DNA of 64,000 nucleotides from Deltaproteobacteria bacterium (lineage in GTDB: Bacteria > Myxococcota_A > UBA796 > SXON01). Below are positions 9,709 to 19,015 of this stretch, piece by piece (position 1 is the stretch's first letter; each line of letters begins with the position of its first letter). A program made the translations under genes and the position numbers. The notes under the pieces were generated by a model that was not told the origin of the DNA, made no database searches, and worked only from the letters and a program-made list of their open reading frames with translations. The stretch lies in assembly GCA_014191855.1 (NCBI GenBank), contig BJHF01000003.1, positions 1 through 64,000 on the forward strand. The letters run 5' to 3'.

Positions 9709-10737
9709 TCAGCCTGCGAGCTGCCAGATCGCATCGACCAGCTCGGCCGTGGTCGGCCAGTCCCAGCTCTGGCCGAATACGGCGAGGTCGTCCTTCTTCC
9801 CGTCTCCATCCTTGTCGAACTTGCTGTCGGTCCGGGTGGCCAGCGCCTCGAGCTGTTCCTGGGGAGTCGGATCCTCGTCCCAGAACTCGTAGGCGTTCAC
9901 TCCCAGGAACTTCGCGTCGATGTCCGTGATCGCCGTAACGGCGTCGCTCCGCGTCGCGCCCGCCGGGCACGATCCCTTCGGCATCTCGTGGCCATAGCTG
10001 GACTCGCGCAGCGCGTTCTCGGTGATCAACACCACCACCCGCTTGCTGTCGGGGCGGAAGCCCATCCCGCCTTCGGTGCCCGAGCCGGCGACGCCGACGT
10101 CGTACAGGCTGGCGACCTTGCCGCCGAACGCATCCCCTCCCGACTTGATGAACGGGGAGATGTCGTAGGTGGCATCGAGCTTACCGTCGCAGTCCTGGTC
10201 GTAGCCGATCCCGTTGCCGGCCTGGCGGATGGCCTCGTACCCATCCCCCGGGCCATCCCCTCCCCACTCCAGCTCCAGCGAGCTCGCCACGGAGGAGAGC
10301 CGGCCGCGATCCGTCGTGATCTGGGTGCCGAAGGTGTAGGGCTCGCCGCCCCAGGCGGTGTACCACTCGTCGTCCACATAGTAGTCGTCGAACTTGGCGA
10401 TGCCGACGGCCACGTTCGCGCCGCTGGCGAAGAGCGCATCGATCAGCGCCGCGGTGTTGAGCGCGAGATCGGCGTGGTAGCAGTCGTAGAAGTAGGCGAT
10501 GTCGATGAGCAGGACCACATCGACCTTGCCCTCGGGCACCTCCGTGCCGGGGTCCACCACCTCGCCCGAGTCCCGCCCCGAGTCCGCGGACTGCGACGTG
10601 TCGTCGGTGTTGGGGTCGAAGCTATCGCCGTGCTTCGGGCTCAACCGGGTGGGATCGTTGTCCGCCGCCAGGTCGTAGTCGGAGCAGGAGAGCCCGATCA
10701 GGGGGAGCGCAAGGAGGGGGAGCAAGGTGGAACGCAT
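9709..10737 (-). CDS. VWA-like lipoprotein with degenerate MIDAS
   Basis: Lipobox LIGLSCSDYD; VDVVLLIDIAYFYDCYHADLALNTAALIDALF; VVVLITENAL; calcium-like loops DQDCDGKLD and DKDGDGKKD. Confidence 0.65.
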   Translation of the reverse strand: MRSTLLPLLALPLIGLSCSDYDLAADNDPTRLSPKHGDSFDPNTDDTSQSADSGRDSGEVVDPGTEVPEGKVDVVLLIDIAYFYDCYHADLALNTAALIDALFASGANVAVGIAKFDDYYVDDEWYTAWGGEPYTFGTQITTDRGRLSSVASSLELEWGGDGPGDGYEAIRQAGNGIGYDQDCDGKLDATYDISPFIKSGGDAFGGKVASLYDVGVAGSGTEGGMGFRPDSKRVVVLITENALRESSYGHEMPKGSCPAGATRSDAVTAITDIDAKFLGVNAYEFWDEDPTPQEQLEALATRTDSKFDKDGDGKKDDLAVFGQSWDWPTTAELVDAIWQLAG

Positions 10738-10748
10738 GGCAATGCATG

Positions 10749-10765
10749 CGATAACCGGCTTATCG
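10749..10765. promoter_or_regulatory. Short perfect inverted repeat CGATAA-CCGGC-TTATCG in 35-bp divergent spacer
   Basis: cgataaccggcttatcg read directly between divergent genes ending/starting at 10737 and 10773. Confidence 0.4.
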
Positions 10766-10772
10766 GCGTTGC

Positions 10773-11186
10773 GTGCACGCCACTCTCACCTTCCTGCTGC
10801 TCCTCGGGGCCTGCGCGCCCACCCCGGCGGTGCCGGAGCCCGCTTCGACCACCGCGCCCCGCACGCCAGACGACCTTGAGCTCCGACGCCGCGCGATGAC
10901 CGACGAGCTTCGGGCCCTCGTTTCCGAGCTGGAAGCGGCCGGGCGGTATGACTGCTGCATCGCCCATCCATGCAAATTGTGCGCGGTGCGAGCCGGAGGT
11001 TGTCGTTGCGGCGAAGCGGCCCGGGCGGGCGAGCCGGTCTGCGAGGAGTGCGCGACGATGTGGCTCAAGGGCCAGGGAGCGGAGCCGGTGGAACGGTCCA
11101 GCATCCGCAGCTTTCTGGAGGCCGAACGCATGGCCAACGGGGACTACGGCGTGATCTGCGGCCAGCCGAGGCCAGCTACTCCCTGA
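10773..11186 (+). CDS. Small cysteine-rich lipoprotein
   Basis: GTG start; lipobox LLLLGACAPT; motif YDCCIAHPCKLCAVRAGGCRCGEAARAGEPVCEECATMWLKGQGAEP. Confidence 0.75.
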   Translation: MHATLTFLLLLGACAPTPAVPEPASTTAPRTPDDLELRRRAMTDELRALVSELEAAGRYDCCIAHPCKLCAVRAGGCRCGEAARAGEPVCEECATMWLKGQGAEPVERSSIRSFLEAERMANGDYGVICGQPRPATP

Positions 11187-12534
11187 CCACCGAGTCGAAG
11201 GTCGTTCCCCGGAGTTTTCGCCAGCCCTGCCGCGCGTCGTACAGCGTATGGGCCACCGACTGGATGCCCGCCACGGCGTACTGAAGTTTCCCCGGGTTCC
11301 AGAACTGCCCTTCGACGAGCTGGTGATCCTTGTCGATCAACCCGGTTTCCTTCGCCAGCTCGTAGAGGCGCGTGTGCGGGTAGATTCGGATTGGCTGCAT
11401 CATCAGCAGGGTGAACAACCGCAGGTGCCCCCCGAGCTCCCAGCGCGCGTGGGCGAGGAACTTCACGATGGCGTACAGCGAACGCAGGTCCTCCCCCGGA
11501 CTGTTCAGGAAGAAGCTGTACTCGACGTCCATCCCGTGACGTTTCGCCACGTCCACCGTGTACAACATGTCTTCGTAGCGGAAGTTCTTGTCGAGGTTGC
11601 GAAGCATCCGATCATCCACGTGATCCGGGCTGAACGACAACAACCCGCACCCGGCCCGCTTGAGCGCCACCATCAGCTCATCGGGGAGCGTGTTGCGGTG
11701 CTCGTTGAACCACGCCGACCACTTCACCTCCAGCTTCCGGCGGGTGATCTCCTCGCAAATCGCGATCGCGTGCGTGGCGGGGATGTTGAAGATCTGGTCG
11801 CACATGAACATCTGGCGAACGCCGTGATCGACGACAAGCCGCTCCATCTCGTCCACGACATCGACCGGATCACGCATGCGAACCCGGTGACCGAGCAGAA
11901 ATGTATCCGAACAGTGGATGCAGTGGAGGGAACAGCCCCGCTTCGCCTGGATGCCGACGGAAACGAAGGACGATGCGAGGTACGGCGCATGGGGGACGAG
12001 ATCCCGCACGGGCGCGAGGTTGTCCTTCCAGTCCACGCCCGGCGGCTGCCCGGTGTAGATGAGCTCGCCGTCGCGACGGAAGTACATGCCCTTGATGCGC
12101 TCAGGGTGCTCCACGTCCTCAAGCAACTCCCGGAAGCGCAGCTCGGCCTCGCCCCAAACCCCGATGTCGACCTCGGGCAGCCGCTGCATCATCACTTCGC
12201 TGTAGAGCGAAAATGCCGTTCCACCGGCAACGATCTTGACATTCGGCGCGACACGCTTGATGAGCTGGATCGCCTTCTGCTGCGGCTCGAAGTCGTCGGT
12301 ATGCAGGTGGGGCATGCCCACCTTCATGTTGCGAAGCGAGATCCCCACGACATCCGGTTGAAACTCACGAACCTTCGCCTCAAGCGCGGTGTACGGGTCC
12401 GCCCGGTAAAGGTTGACATCGAAGATATCGACGGCGTGCCGATCCCGAATGTGGGCGGCAAGGTAGGCGAGCCCGAGCGGGTAGACCAGCTCCATGTCGA
12501 GGGCCGTGAAGGCCTGTACCAGCAGGACACGCAT
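11176..12534 (-). CDS. B12-binding-domain radical SAM protein
   Basis: N-terminal cobalamin-binding-like fold (MRVLLVQAFTALDMELVYPLGLAYLAAHI), radical SAM motif KRGCSLHCIHC (CxxxCxxC). Confidence 0.85.
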   Translation of the reverse strand: MRVLLVQAFTALDMELVYPLGLAYLAAHIRDRHAVDIFDVNLYRADPYTALEAKVREFQPDVVGISLRNMKVGMPHLHTDDFEPQQKAIQLIKRVAPNVKIVAGGTAFSLYSEVMMQRLPEVDIGVWGEAELRFRELLEDVEHPERIKGMYFRRDGELIYTGQPPGVDWKDNLAPVRDLVPHAPYLASSFVSVGIQAKRGCSLHCIHCSDTFLLGHRVRMRDPVDVVDEMERLVVDHGVRQMFMCDQIFNIPATHAIAICEEITRRKLEVKWSAWFNEHRNTLPDELMVALKRAGCGLLSFSPDHVDDRMLRNLDKNFRYEDMLYTVDVAKRHGMDVEYSFFLNSPGEDLRSLYAIVKFLAHARWELGGHLRLFTLLMMQPIRIYPHTRLYELAKETGLIDKDHQLVEGQFWNPGKLQYAVAGIQSVAHTLYDARQGWRKLRGTTFDSVVRE

Positions 12535-12592
12535 GGGTAGACCATAGCCCCGGTACGCGGCGGGTGCGTGTCGGGCGGGCTACACGCGCAGG

Positions 12593-13474
12593 ATGCGGGT
12601 GCTGGAACACGAACCGCTGGCGGGGCATGGTTACTGGCGGGTCGGCGGGCCGCTGGAGCGGCTGGTGCTCGTGGACTCCGTCGAAGAGCTGCTCGCGCTC
12701 CCCCACATCGACCACGTCCTCGGGAACGGCTCGAACCTCCTGGTGCCCGACGAGGGGCTGCCGGGTGTCACGGTGAAGCTGGTCGGTGAGCTCCGAAACC
12801 TGACGGTCGAGGGCGATGTTGGGCGTGACGTGCTCGTGCGGGTGGGCGCTGGAATGCTCAACGCGGTGGTGCTTGCGCGGCTCGACAAGCTCGGGCTGGG
12901 GGGGCTCGGTTGCCTGGCAGGGGTGCCGGGTACGGTGGGAGGCGCGGTCGCCATGAACGCAGGAACGGCGCTGGGGGAGATCGCGGAGCGCCTCGTGGCC
13001 GTCGAGGGGCTCGACGGGCGGGAGTGGCGGCGAATCGACCGCACCTCGCTTCCGATGGCCTACCGCGAAGGGGGGCTCCCACGCGGATTCGTCGCCGTAG
13101 CCGCGCTCCTTCGCGCAACGCGTGTGGGGGTTGACGAAGAGCGGGCCCGGGTGGGCGAACATCTGTCGCGACGAAAAGCCACCCAGCCGCTCGACTTCCC
13201 GAGCTGCGGCAGCGTGTTTCGAAACCCACCGGGGAACCACGCTGGACAGCTCATCGAGCGGGTGGGACTGAAGGGTTGGCGCCACGGCGGCGCAGAGATC
13301 AGCGCCCTTCATGCGAACTTCATCGTGAACCGTGGGGGAGCGTCGGCCAAGGACGTGATGACCTGCATCCACACCGCGTGGTCGAGGGTGAAGGCGGAGA
13401 CTGGCGTAGCGCTCGTGCCAGAAGTGCACGTACTTGGCGCGTGGCCGGCTGCGCTCTGGCCGCTTTCAGGTTAG
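12593..13474 (+). CDS. murB: UDP-N-acetylenolpyruvoylglucosamine reductase
   Basis: FAD-linked reductase motifs: LGNGSNLLVPD, GLGCLAGVPGTVGGAVAMNAG, CGSVFRNPPGNHAGQLIERVGLKG. Confidence 0.92.
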   Translation: MRVLEHEPLAGHGYWRVGGPLERLVLVDSVEELLALPHIDHVLGNGSNLLVPDEGLPGVTVKLVGELRNLTVEGDVGRDVLVRVGAGMLNAVVLARLDKLGLGGLGCLAGVPGTVGGAVAMNAGTALGEIAERLVAVEGLDGREWRRIDRTSLPMAYREGGLPRGFVAVAALLRATRVGVDEERARVGEHLSRRKATQPLDFPSCGSVFRNPPGNHAGQLIERVGLKGWRHGGAEISALHANFIVNRGGASAKDVMTCIHTAWSRVKAETGVALVPEVHVLGAWPAALWPLSG

Positions 13475-13499
13475 CTCGGCGTCTCTCCGAGACCCCGCC

Positions 13500-14348
13500 A
13501 TGACCTCCACGCAGGCCGAGATCGACGTCAGCTACAGCGTCTCCAACGAGTTCTTCAAGCTGTGGCTCGATGAGAACATGCACTACACCTGCGCGGTGTA
13601 CCAGTCAGCAGACCAGTCGCTGGAGGCCGCGCAAGAGAACAAGGCGCAGGTGCTCTACGACTTCGCGGAGCTTGGCCCGGACAAATCCGTGTTGGACATC
13701 GGCTGCGGCTGGGGCTCGATGTTGGAGTTCTGCGTGCGCCACGGCATCAAGCGAGCGGAGGGCGTCACGCTCTCCACCGCGCAGGCCGAATGGTGCTACG
13801 CCCGCAAGCTCGACAAGTCTTCGATCCACATCTGCGACTACCGGGACTGGAAGCCGGCGGAGCCGTACGACGGCCTCGTTTCTATCGAGATGATCGATCA
13901 CCTCTGCTCGCCCGCACAGGCGCGCGAGGGGCGCGCCATCGAGATCTACCGGGAGTACTTCAGCAAGCTGGCGGAGTGGGTCCGCCCAGGCGCCCACTTC
14001 GGCTTTCAGGCCATCCTCACGAACAAGATCCCGCGCACCCGCAAGGACCTGCAGGATCTGCAGTTCACAGCCGACGTGATCTTCCCCGGCGGAAGGAACC
14101 CGCGCCTGGAGGAGCTCGTCACCGCGGTGAACCCCCACTGGGAGATCCGCGAGCTGCACACGCGCCGCGAAGACTACGGTCGCACCACGGGCGAGTGGCT
14201 CCGTCGCATGCGCCTCCACGAGGGCTACATCCGGGAAACCTGGGGCAACGCGCTCTTCGACGACTACGAGCGCTACCTCGACACCTGCGTGCGCGGCTTC
14301 GCGAACCACTGGACGAGCGACGTTCAGATGAAGCTTCGCCGGATCTGA
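13500..14348 (+). CDS. Cyclopropane-fatty-acyl-phospholipid synthase-family SAM methyltransferase
   Basis: LWLDENMHYTCAVYQ, VLDIGCGWGSMLEFCVRHG, GVTLSTAQAEWC, VSIEMIDHL. Confidence 0.85.
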   Translation: MTSTQAEIDVSYSVSNEFFKLWLDENMHYTCAVYQSADQSLEAAQENKAQVLYDFAELGPDKSVLDIGCGWGSMLEFCVRHGIKRAEGVTLSTAQAEWCYARKLDKSSIHICDYRDWKPAEPYDGLVSIEMIDHLCSPAQAREGRAIEIYREYFSKLAEWVRPGAHFGFQAILTNKIPRTRKDLQDLQFTADVIFPGGRNPRLEELVTAVNPHWEIRELHTRREDYGRTTGEWLRRMRLHEGYIRETWGNALFDDYERYLDTCVRGFANHWTSDVQMKLRRI

Positions 14349-14422
14349 GCTTCGGGCACTTCGCTCCGAGGGGCGACGATGCGGCCAGGCCGGCCAGCGC
14401 GCGGACCCCGAACCGCCGCCGA

Positions 14423-14854
14423 TTAGTCGGAGTAGCCGAAGTGGAACGGCTGCTCTGCACCCTGGGTGGGCAGGCTGGCCTCGTTCTGCGAGCCATCCAA
14501 GGCGAGCAGGTAGTACCACATCCCGCTTGAGTGCTGCTCGTCCTCCCGGATGGTGGCCTGCCATTCGTCACCATCCCCCTGGTGAGCGAAGCCAATGCTC
14601 TGCCAGTCCTTGCTGCTGTCGGTTTCGTTCCGGTAGTACAAGGAGGCCAGGAAGACTCCCGAACCCTCATCCGTGATCGACGCGGTGATCACCACATCCT
14701 CGCCGCTCGGCTGGTTGTCCGTGAGTGGCTCGAACACGATGACGGGCGGCACCTCGTCCCCCTCGGTGAAGCCAGAGTCTTCCCCCAGCGCGTCCGGGGT
14801 TTGCCCTACACCGCTGCCGGTGCACGCCATGCTCAGAATCAGCGTGATCGTCAT
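14423..14854 (-). CDS. Hypothetical lipoprotein with Ig-like domain
   Basis: Lipobox LILSMACTGSG; PPVIVFEPLTDNQPSGEDVVITASITDEGSGV. Confidence 0.6.
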   Translation of the reverse strand: MTITLILSMACTGSGVGQTPDALGEDSGFTEGDEVPPVIVFEPLTDNQPSGEDVVITASITDEGSGVFLASLYYRNETDSSKDWQSIGFAHQGDGDEWQATIREDEQHSSGMWYYLLALDGSQNEASLPTQGAEQPFHFGYSD

Positions 14855-14913
14855 CCGATCTCCTGCTCGCCAGTGTACCGCGAACCCTCGCGCGCCGCCG
14901 GGGTGCCGGAACG

Positions 14914-15474
14914 CTATTCCGTGCCGCCCGCGCGAAGGATCAGCCGGTAGGTCGTGAACTGCTCCTTGCCCGCCTGATAGAGCACGTTGCTCACCACATC
15001 GTAGGGAGTCTTCTCGTCGGCGATGACCATCACGTTGCCGTCGAACTGCGAGCCGCCGTGATCGCCGATGTACTTGATCGTTTCCCGGCGTGCACCCAGC
15101 GCTTTGCCAACTGCTCCCCAGCCTTCGGTGCCGGTGGGCTTGCCATCGGCCAGCACCACGATGCGTTTGTTGTCGACCATCACCGACGTCTTCGAGATGA
15201 TGAGCGAAACACCGGGCACCATCTCGGCCGTCGTGGTGCTCAGCGGCGGAGACAGATCCTCGCTCAAGGTGATGTTCTGCGGAGCAGCCTCGTACTGCTT
15301 GATCAGAAACACGAGGATGATGGTAAAGATATCCATCATCGCAGTGAGGTTCAGCCCCTCAACAGCGCTGCCCACCTTGGCGTGCTTTCGCCGCCGCATC
15401 ATCATCTCGTCGTCAGACTCGCCGCTCGGGGTGGAGTCGTGGATCTCGGAGCTGTGGGTTGCGGAGGGGGTCAT
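14914..15474 (-). CDS. ExbD/TolR-family biopolymer transport protein (cassette 1)
   Basis: VEGLNLTAMMDIFTIILVFLIKQY (TM Asp present), periplasmic MVIADEKTPYDVVSNVLYQAG. Confidence 0.88.
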   Translation of the reverse strand: MTPSATHSSEIHDSTPSGESDDEMMMRRRKHAKVGSAVEGLNLTAMMDIFTIILVFLIKQYEAAPQNITLSEDLSPPLSTTTAEMVPGVSLIISKTSVMVDNKRIVVLADGKPTGTEGWGAVGKALGARRETIKYIGDHGGSQFDGNVMVIADEKTPYDVVSNVLYQAGKEQFTTYRLILRAGGTE

Positions 15475-15935
15475 TGGGAGAGGCTGGTGGCAAGGGTGAT
15501 GGCCGGAAACAGGGGTCCCTGCTTGTCGGACCGGGCCGCGTCCATCACCTTCACGATTTCCCAGTAGGGCACCGTCTTGTCTGCGGTGACCACGAGGTTC
15601 TCGGAGACGTCGGGGATCGCGGTTCGCAGCTCACGCAGCCGCTTGGTGAGCGCCGTACATGGCCCCTTCATCACGCACTTCGGGAGCGGCTCCGCGCCCA
15701 TCGCGCCCGCTCCGCCCGCAAGGAGATTGATTTCCGTGGTTGCGATTGCGACGGTGATGAACGGTGCCTGCTCACCGCCGCCTCCCGCGCCGCCGTACGT
15801 TGGCGCGATGATCGGCGCTTCCTTGAGCTGCACCAGGTAGGCCGTGACCACGACCATGAACATGATCAAGTTCACCATGATGTCCAAGTACGGAACGAGG
15901 TTGAGCTCCTCCGTACCGCCGCCACCGCCTGCCAT
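15471..15935 (-). CDS. ExbD/TolR-family biopolymer transport protein (cassette 1)
   Basis: TEELNLVPYLDIMVNLIMFMVVVTAY (TM Asp present), VTADKTVPYWEIVKVMDAAR; overlaps next gene by 4 bp. Confidence 0.88.
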   Translation of the reverse strand: MAGGGGGTEELNLVPYLDIMVNLIMFMVVVTAYLVQLKEAPIIAPTYGGAGGGGEQAPFITVAIATTEINLLAGGAGAMGAEPLPKCVMKGPCTALTKRLRELRTAIPDVSENLVVTADKTVPYWEIVKVMDAARSDKQGPLFPAITLATSLSQ

Positions 15936-15938
15936 GCG

Positions 15939-16601
15939 CTACGCCTTCTTCTGCTCGCCCTCGGCGGGGCGATAGCCCTTACGCCACTGGGCGTGCACGT
16001 TCACAAAGTGGAACAGTGCGTGCTCGGTCTTCTCCACGATCTTCACTACCTGATTGTTCAAGATCAAGTGGAAGAAGATGCACAAGACCGCGATGCCGAG
16101 GCCGAACGCGGTGTTGTTCATCGCTTCGGAGATGCCCTTGCTGAGCGCGGCCGCTTTCGCATCCGCGGCGAGGGCACCGACCGCCTGGAACGCCCGGATC
16201 AGGCCGAGCACCGTGCCGACGAGGCCGATGAGCGTCGAGATGTTGGCGATCGACCACAGCCACCCGACTCGCGCGGTGACCAGCGGCCTGACTTCCATAA
16301 GGGACTCTTCGACCGCGAGCATCGGGCTCTCAAACCCATTGCGCATCAGCTTCAGGAGGTTTCTCGTGGCGCGGGAGAGCGCCGGAGAGGGACTGGCGGA
16401 GCAGACTTTCGCCGCGGCCTCGATGTTCCCAGCTTGCAGGTATCGATCGACGGCGGCCACGAAGGGCTTGTCGTTGATGCCGTAGCTGAAGAACAGCGAA
16501 TAGGCGCGCTCGACCACAACGGCCATTGCGAACGCCACGAAGAAGACGTTCACGACCATGAAGGGGCCGCCTGCGCGGAAGAACTCGATCACAGACTCCA
16601 T
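15939..16601 (-). CDS. MotA/TolQ/ExbB proton channel family protein (cassette 1)
   Basis: IANISTLIGLVGTVLGLIRAFQAVG...ISEAMNNTAFGLGIAVLCIFFHL. Confidence 0.9.
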   Translation of the reverse strand: MESVIEFFRAGGPFMVVNVFFVAFAMAVVVERAYSLFFSYGINDKPFVAAVDRYLQAGNIEAAAKVCSASPSPALSRATRNLLKLMRNGFESPMLAVEESLMEVRPLVTARVGWLWSIANISTLIGLVGTVLGLIRAFQAVGALAADAKAAALSKGISEAMNNTAFGLGIAVLCIFFHLILNNQVVKIVEKTEHALFHFVNVHAQWRKGYRPAEGEQKKA

Positions 16602-16769
16602 GCACTCTCCATCCCCATGGGGGGGAACCCACGTGTCAATCTACCACGCTGGGGGCGACGCGCCGCTACGACTCGGAAAGAGAGTTGCGATCGCGTCGCC
16701 CTAGCACCAAACAATGTTCCTCCAAGGCGATCTAACCGGGTCGGTAAAGGAACGGTTAGCACCGAGGGG

Positions 16770-18890
16770 CTACGAGCCGACCGTGGCGACGAGCGGGGCG
16801 ATGAGCAAGCTGACGACGCTCATCACCTTGATCAGGATGGCCACGCCGGGCCCCGAAGTGTCCTTGAACGGGTCACCCACCGTGTCGCCGACGACGGCGG
16901 CCTTGTGGGTTTCCGAGCGCTTCCGATGGCCATCGCCCAGGCCGCCCTTCTCGATGTACTTCTTCGCGTTATCCCAGGCGCCACCTGCATTCGCCATGAA
17001 CAGCGACATCGAGGCGCCGACGGCGAGCGCGCCCGCCAGCGTGCCCGCCAGCGCCGCCGGACCCATCGTGAAGCCGACGAGCACGGGGCCCAGCACGGCG
17101 ACCAGGCCGGGCAGGATCATCTGGCTGAGCGCCGCTGAAGTGGCGATGTCGACGATCTTGCTGGGCTCTGGCTCGGCCGTGCCTTCGCGCAGCCCCTTGA
17201 TCTCGTCGAACTGCCGCTTGATCTCGATCACGATGGCGCCCGCTGCCTTCCCGACCGCGAGCATCGTGCTGGCCGCCACAGCGAACGGCATGACGGCACC
17301 GACGAGCAGTCCGATGAGGATCTGCGGATTGTCGAGCGCGAGGTTCATCGAATGCCCCTCACCGAACTCCACGAGGCGAGCGTGGTTCACCTCAAGGCTG
17401 TACGCCGAGAAGAGCGCAACCACGGTAAGCGTTGCCGACCCGATGGCGAAGCCCTTGCCGATCGCCGCGGTGGTGTTGCCCACCGCGTCGAGCTCGTCCG
17501 TGATCTCGCGGACGGCGGGCGGAAGCCCGGCCATCTCGGCGATTCCACCCGCGTTGTCGGAGATCGGCCCGTAGGCGTCCACCGTCATGACGATGGCGGT
17601 ACCGCTGAGCATCCCAACCGCTGCGAGCGCGATGCCGTAGAGACCCAGCTCCCCCATCGCGTTGTTCGCCACGATGGCCACGCCGACCACCAGGAGCAAG
17701 CACACGCCAACCGACTCCATGCCCACGGCCATGCCGCGGATCACGTTGGTGCCAGCTCCGGTTTTCGCCGACTCGGCCACCGCCTTCACCGGCGCGTAGC
17801 TCCCGGTGTAGTACTCCGTGATGAGGCCGATTGCAGCGCCGCCGATCGCCCCGGCCGCGAGCGCGATGGTCACCGCCATCTTGACGTGGAACATCGGCAG
17901 GATCACCGCCGTCAATCCGACCATCACCACCGGCGGCAGCACCATCGCCGCGCGCAGCACGGTGGACGGTGCGCTGTTGCGCATCGCCCGCGCCACGAAG
18001 ATGCCGGCGACGCTGACCACCAGCCCAACGCCGGAGAGGACGAGGGGCAGGCCGACCGCCACTTCCCGAGCGCGATCCCCGCCTTCGACGAGCTGCGCGA
18101 TCACGCCCGAGGGAGCCGTGAGGCCGATCGCCATCGTGGCGACCACCGCAGCGACGAGGCTCTCGTAGATGTCGGCGCCCATACCCGCGACGTCCCCGAC
18201 GTTGTCGCCGACGTTGTCGGCGATCACACCAGGGTTCCGGGGGTCGTCTTCCGGAATGTTCTCGATCACCTTGCCGGCGATGTCGGCCCCCACGTCGGCC
18301 GCCTTGGTGTAGATACCGCCGCCGATGCGCGCGAACAGCGCGATGGACGAGGCGCCCACCGCGAACGCGTGCAGGCTGGAGCCCAACGTCGCGTTGGCGG
18401 CCACCGCCGCAGCGCCGTCTCCCACGCCCATCGGGTTCACGAAATACACCGCAAAGAGGCCGATCAAGGCCAAGCCGGCGACGCAGAGGCCCATGACGGC
18501 GCCCCCGTCGAGCGCGGTGAGAAGCGCGTTCGCCTTGCTCCCCGTCGCCGCCGCCTGGGCGGTGCGGACGTTTCCGTAGGTCGCCGCCTTCATCCCGATG
18601 AATCCGGCGCCGAGCGACAGGGCCGCGCCAGCCAGGAACCACAGGCCGGCGACCCAAGTGATCATCAACCCCAGCGCGACGAACACGACCGCGGCGTACA
18701 CCGCGAGCACCTTGTACTCGCGGGAGAGGAACGCCATGGATCCCTCACGGATGTAGCCAGCGATCCGGGACATCGTGGCGTTGCCCTCGGGCAGCGCACG
18801 CACGCGGAAGTAGAAGAAGGCGGCGATGACCAGGCTCAACACGCCGGCAGCGGCGGGGAGGTAGAGCCAGGATCCGAGCGGACCGTTCAT
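16770..18890 (-). CDS. hppA: Membrane-bound proton/sodium-translocating pyrophosphatase
   Basis: [93 protein letters not shown] start at 19004 too long, [16 protein letters not shown] start at 18890 chosen. Confidence 0.95.
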   Translation of the reverse strand: MNGPLGSWLYLPAAAGVLSLVIAAFFYFRVRALPEGNATMSRIAGYIREGSMAFLSREYKVLAVYAAVVFVALGLMITWVAGLWFLAGAALSLGAGFIGMKAATYGNVRTAQAAATGSKANALLTALDGGAVMGLCVAGLALIGLFAVYFVNPMGVGDGAAAVAANATLGSSLHAFAVGASSIALFARIGGGIYTKAADVGADIAGKVIENIPEDDPRNPGVIADNVGDNVGDVAGMGADIYESLVAAVVATMAIGLTAPSGVIAQLVEGGDRAREVAVGLPLVLSGVGLVVSVAGIFVARAMRNSAPSTVLRAAMVLPPVVMVGLTAVILPMFHVKMAVTIALAAGAIGGAAIGLITEYYTGSYAPVKAVAESAKTGAGTNVIRGMAVGMESVGVCLLLVVGVAIVANNAMGELGLYGIALAAVGMLSGTAIVMTVDAYGPISDNAGGIAEMAGLPPAVREITDELDAVGNTTAAIGKGFAIGSATLTVVALFSAYSLEVNHARLVEFGEGHSMNLALDNPQILIGLLVGAVMPFAVAASTMLAVGKAAGAIVIEIKRQFDEIKGLREGTAEPEPSKIVDIATSAALSQMILPGLVAVLGPVLVGFTMGPAALAGTLAGALAVGASMSLFMANAGGAWDNAKKYIEKGGLGDGHRKRSETHKAAVVGDTVGDPFKDTSGPGVAILIKVMSVVSLLIAPLVATVGS

Positions 18891-19015
18891 GGAGCGTTTT
18901 CCAGGGAGGCAATCGGGCCAGGGAGCGGCCCGGAGTTGGGGCGCCTTTCTGCCACGTTCGGCGCGCCCGTGCAAGCTGAACGGCGCGGAACCGGCCCCAA
19001 ACACGGGGCGTTCGC

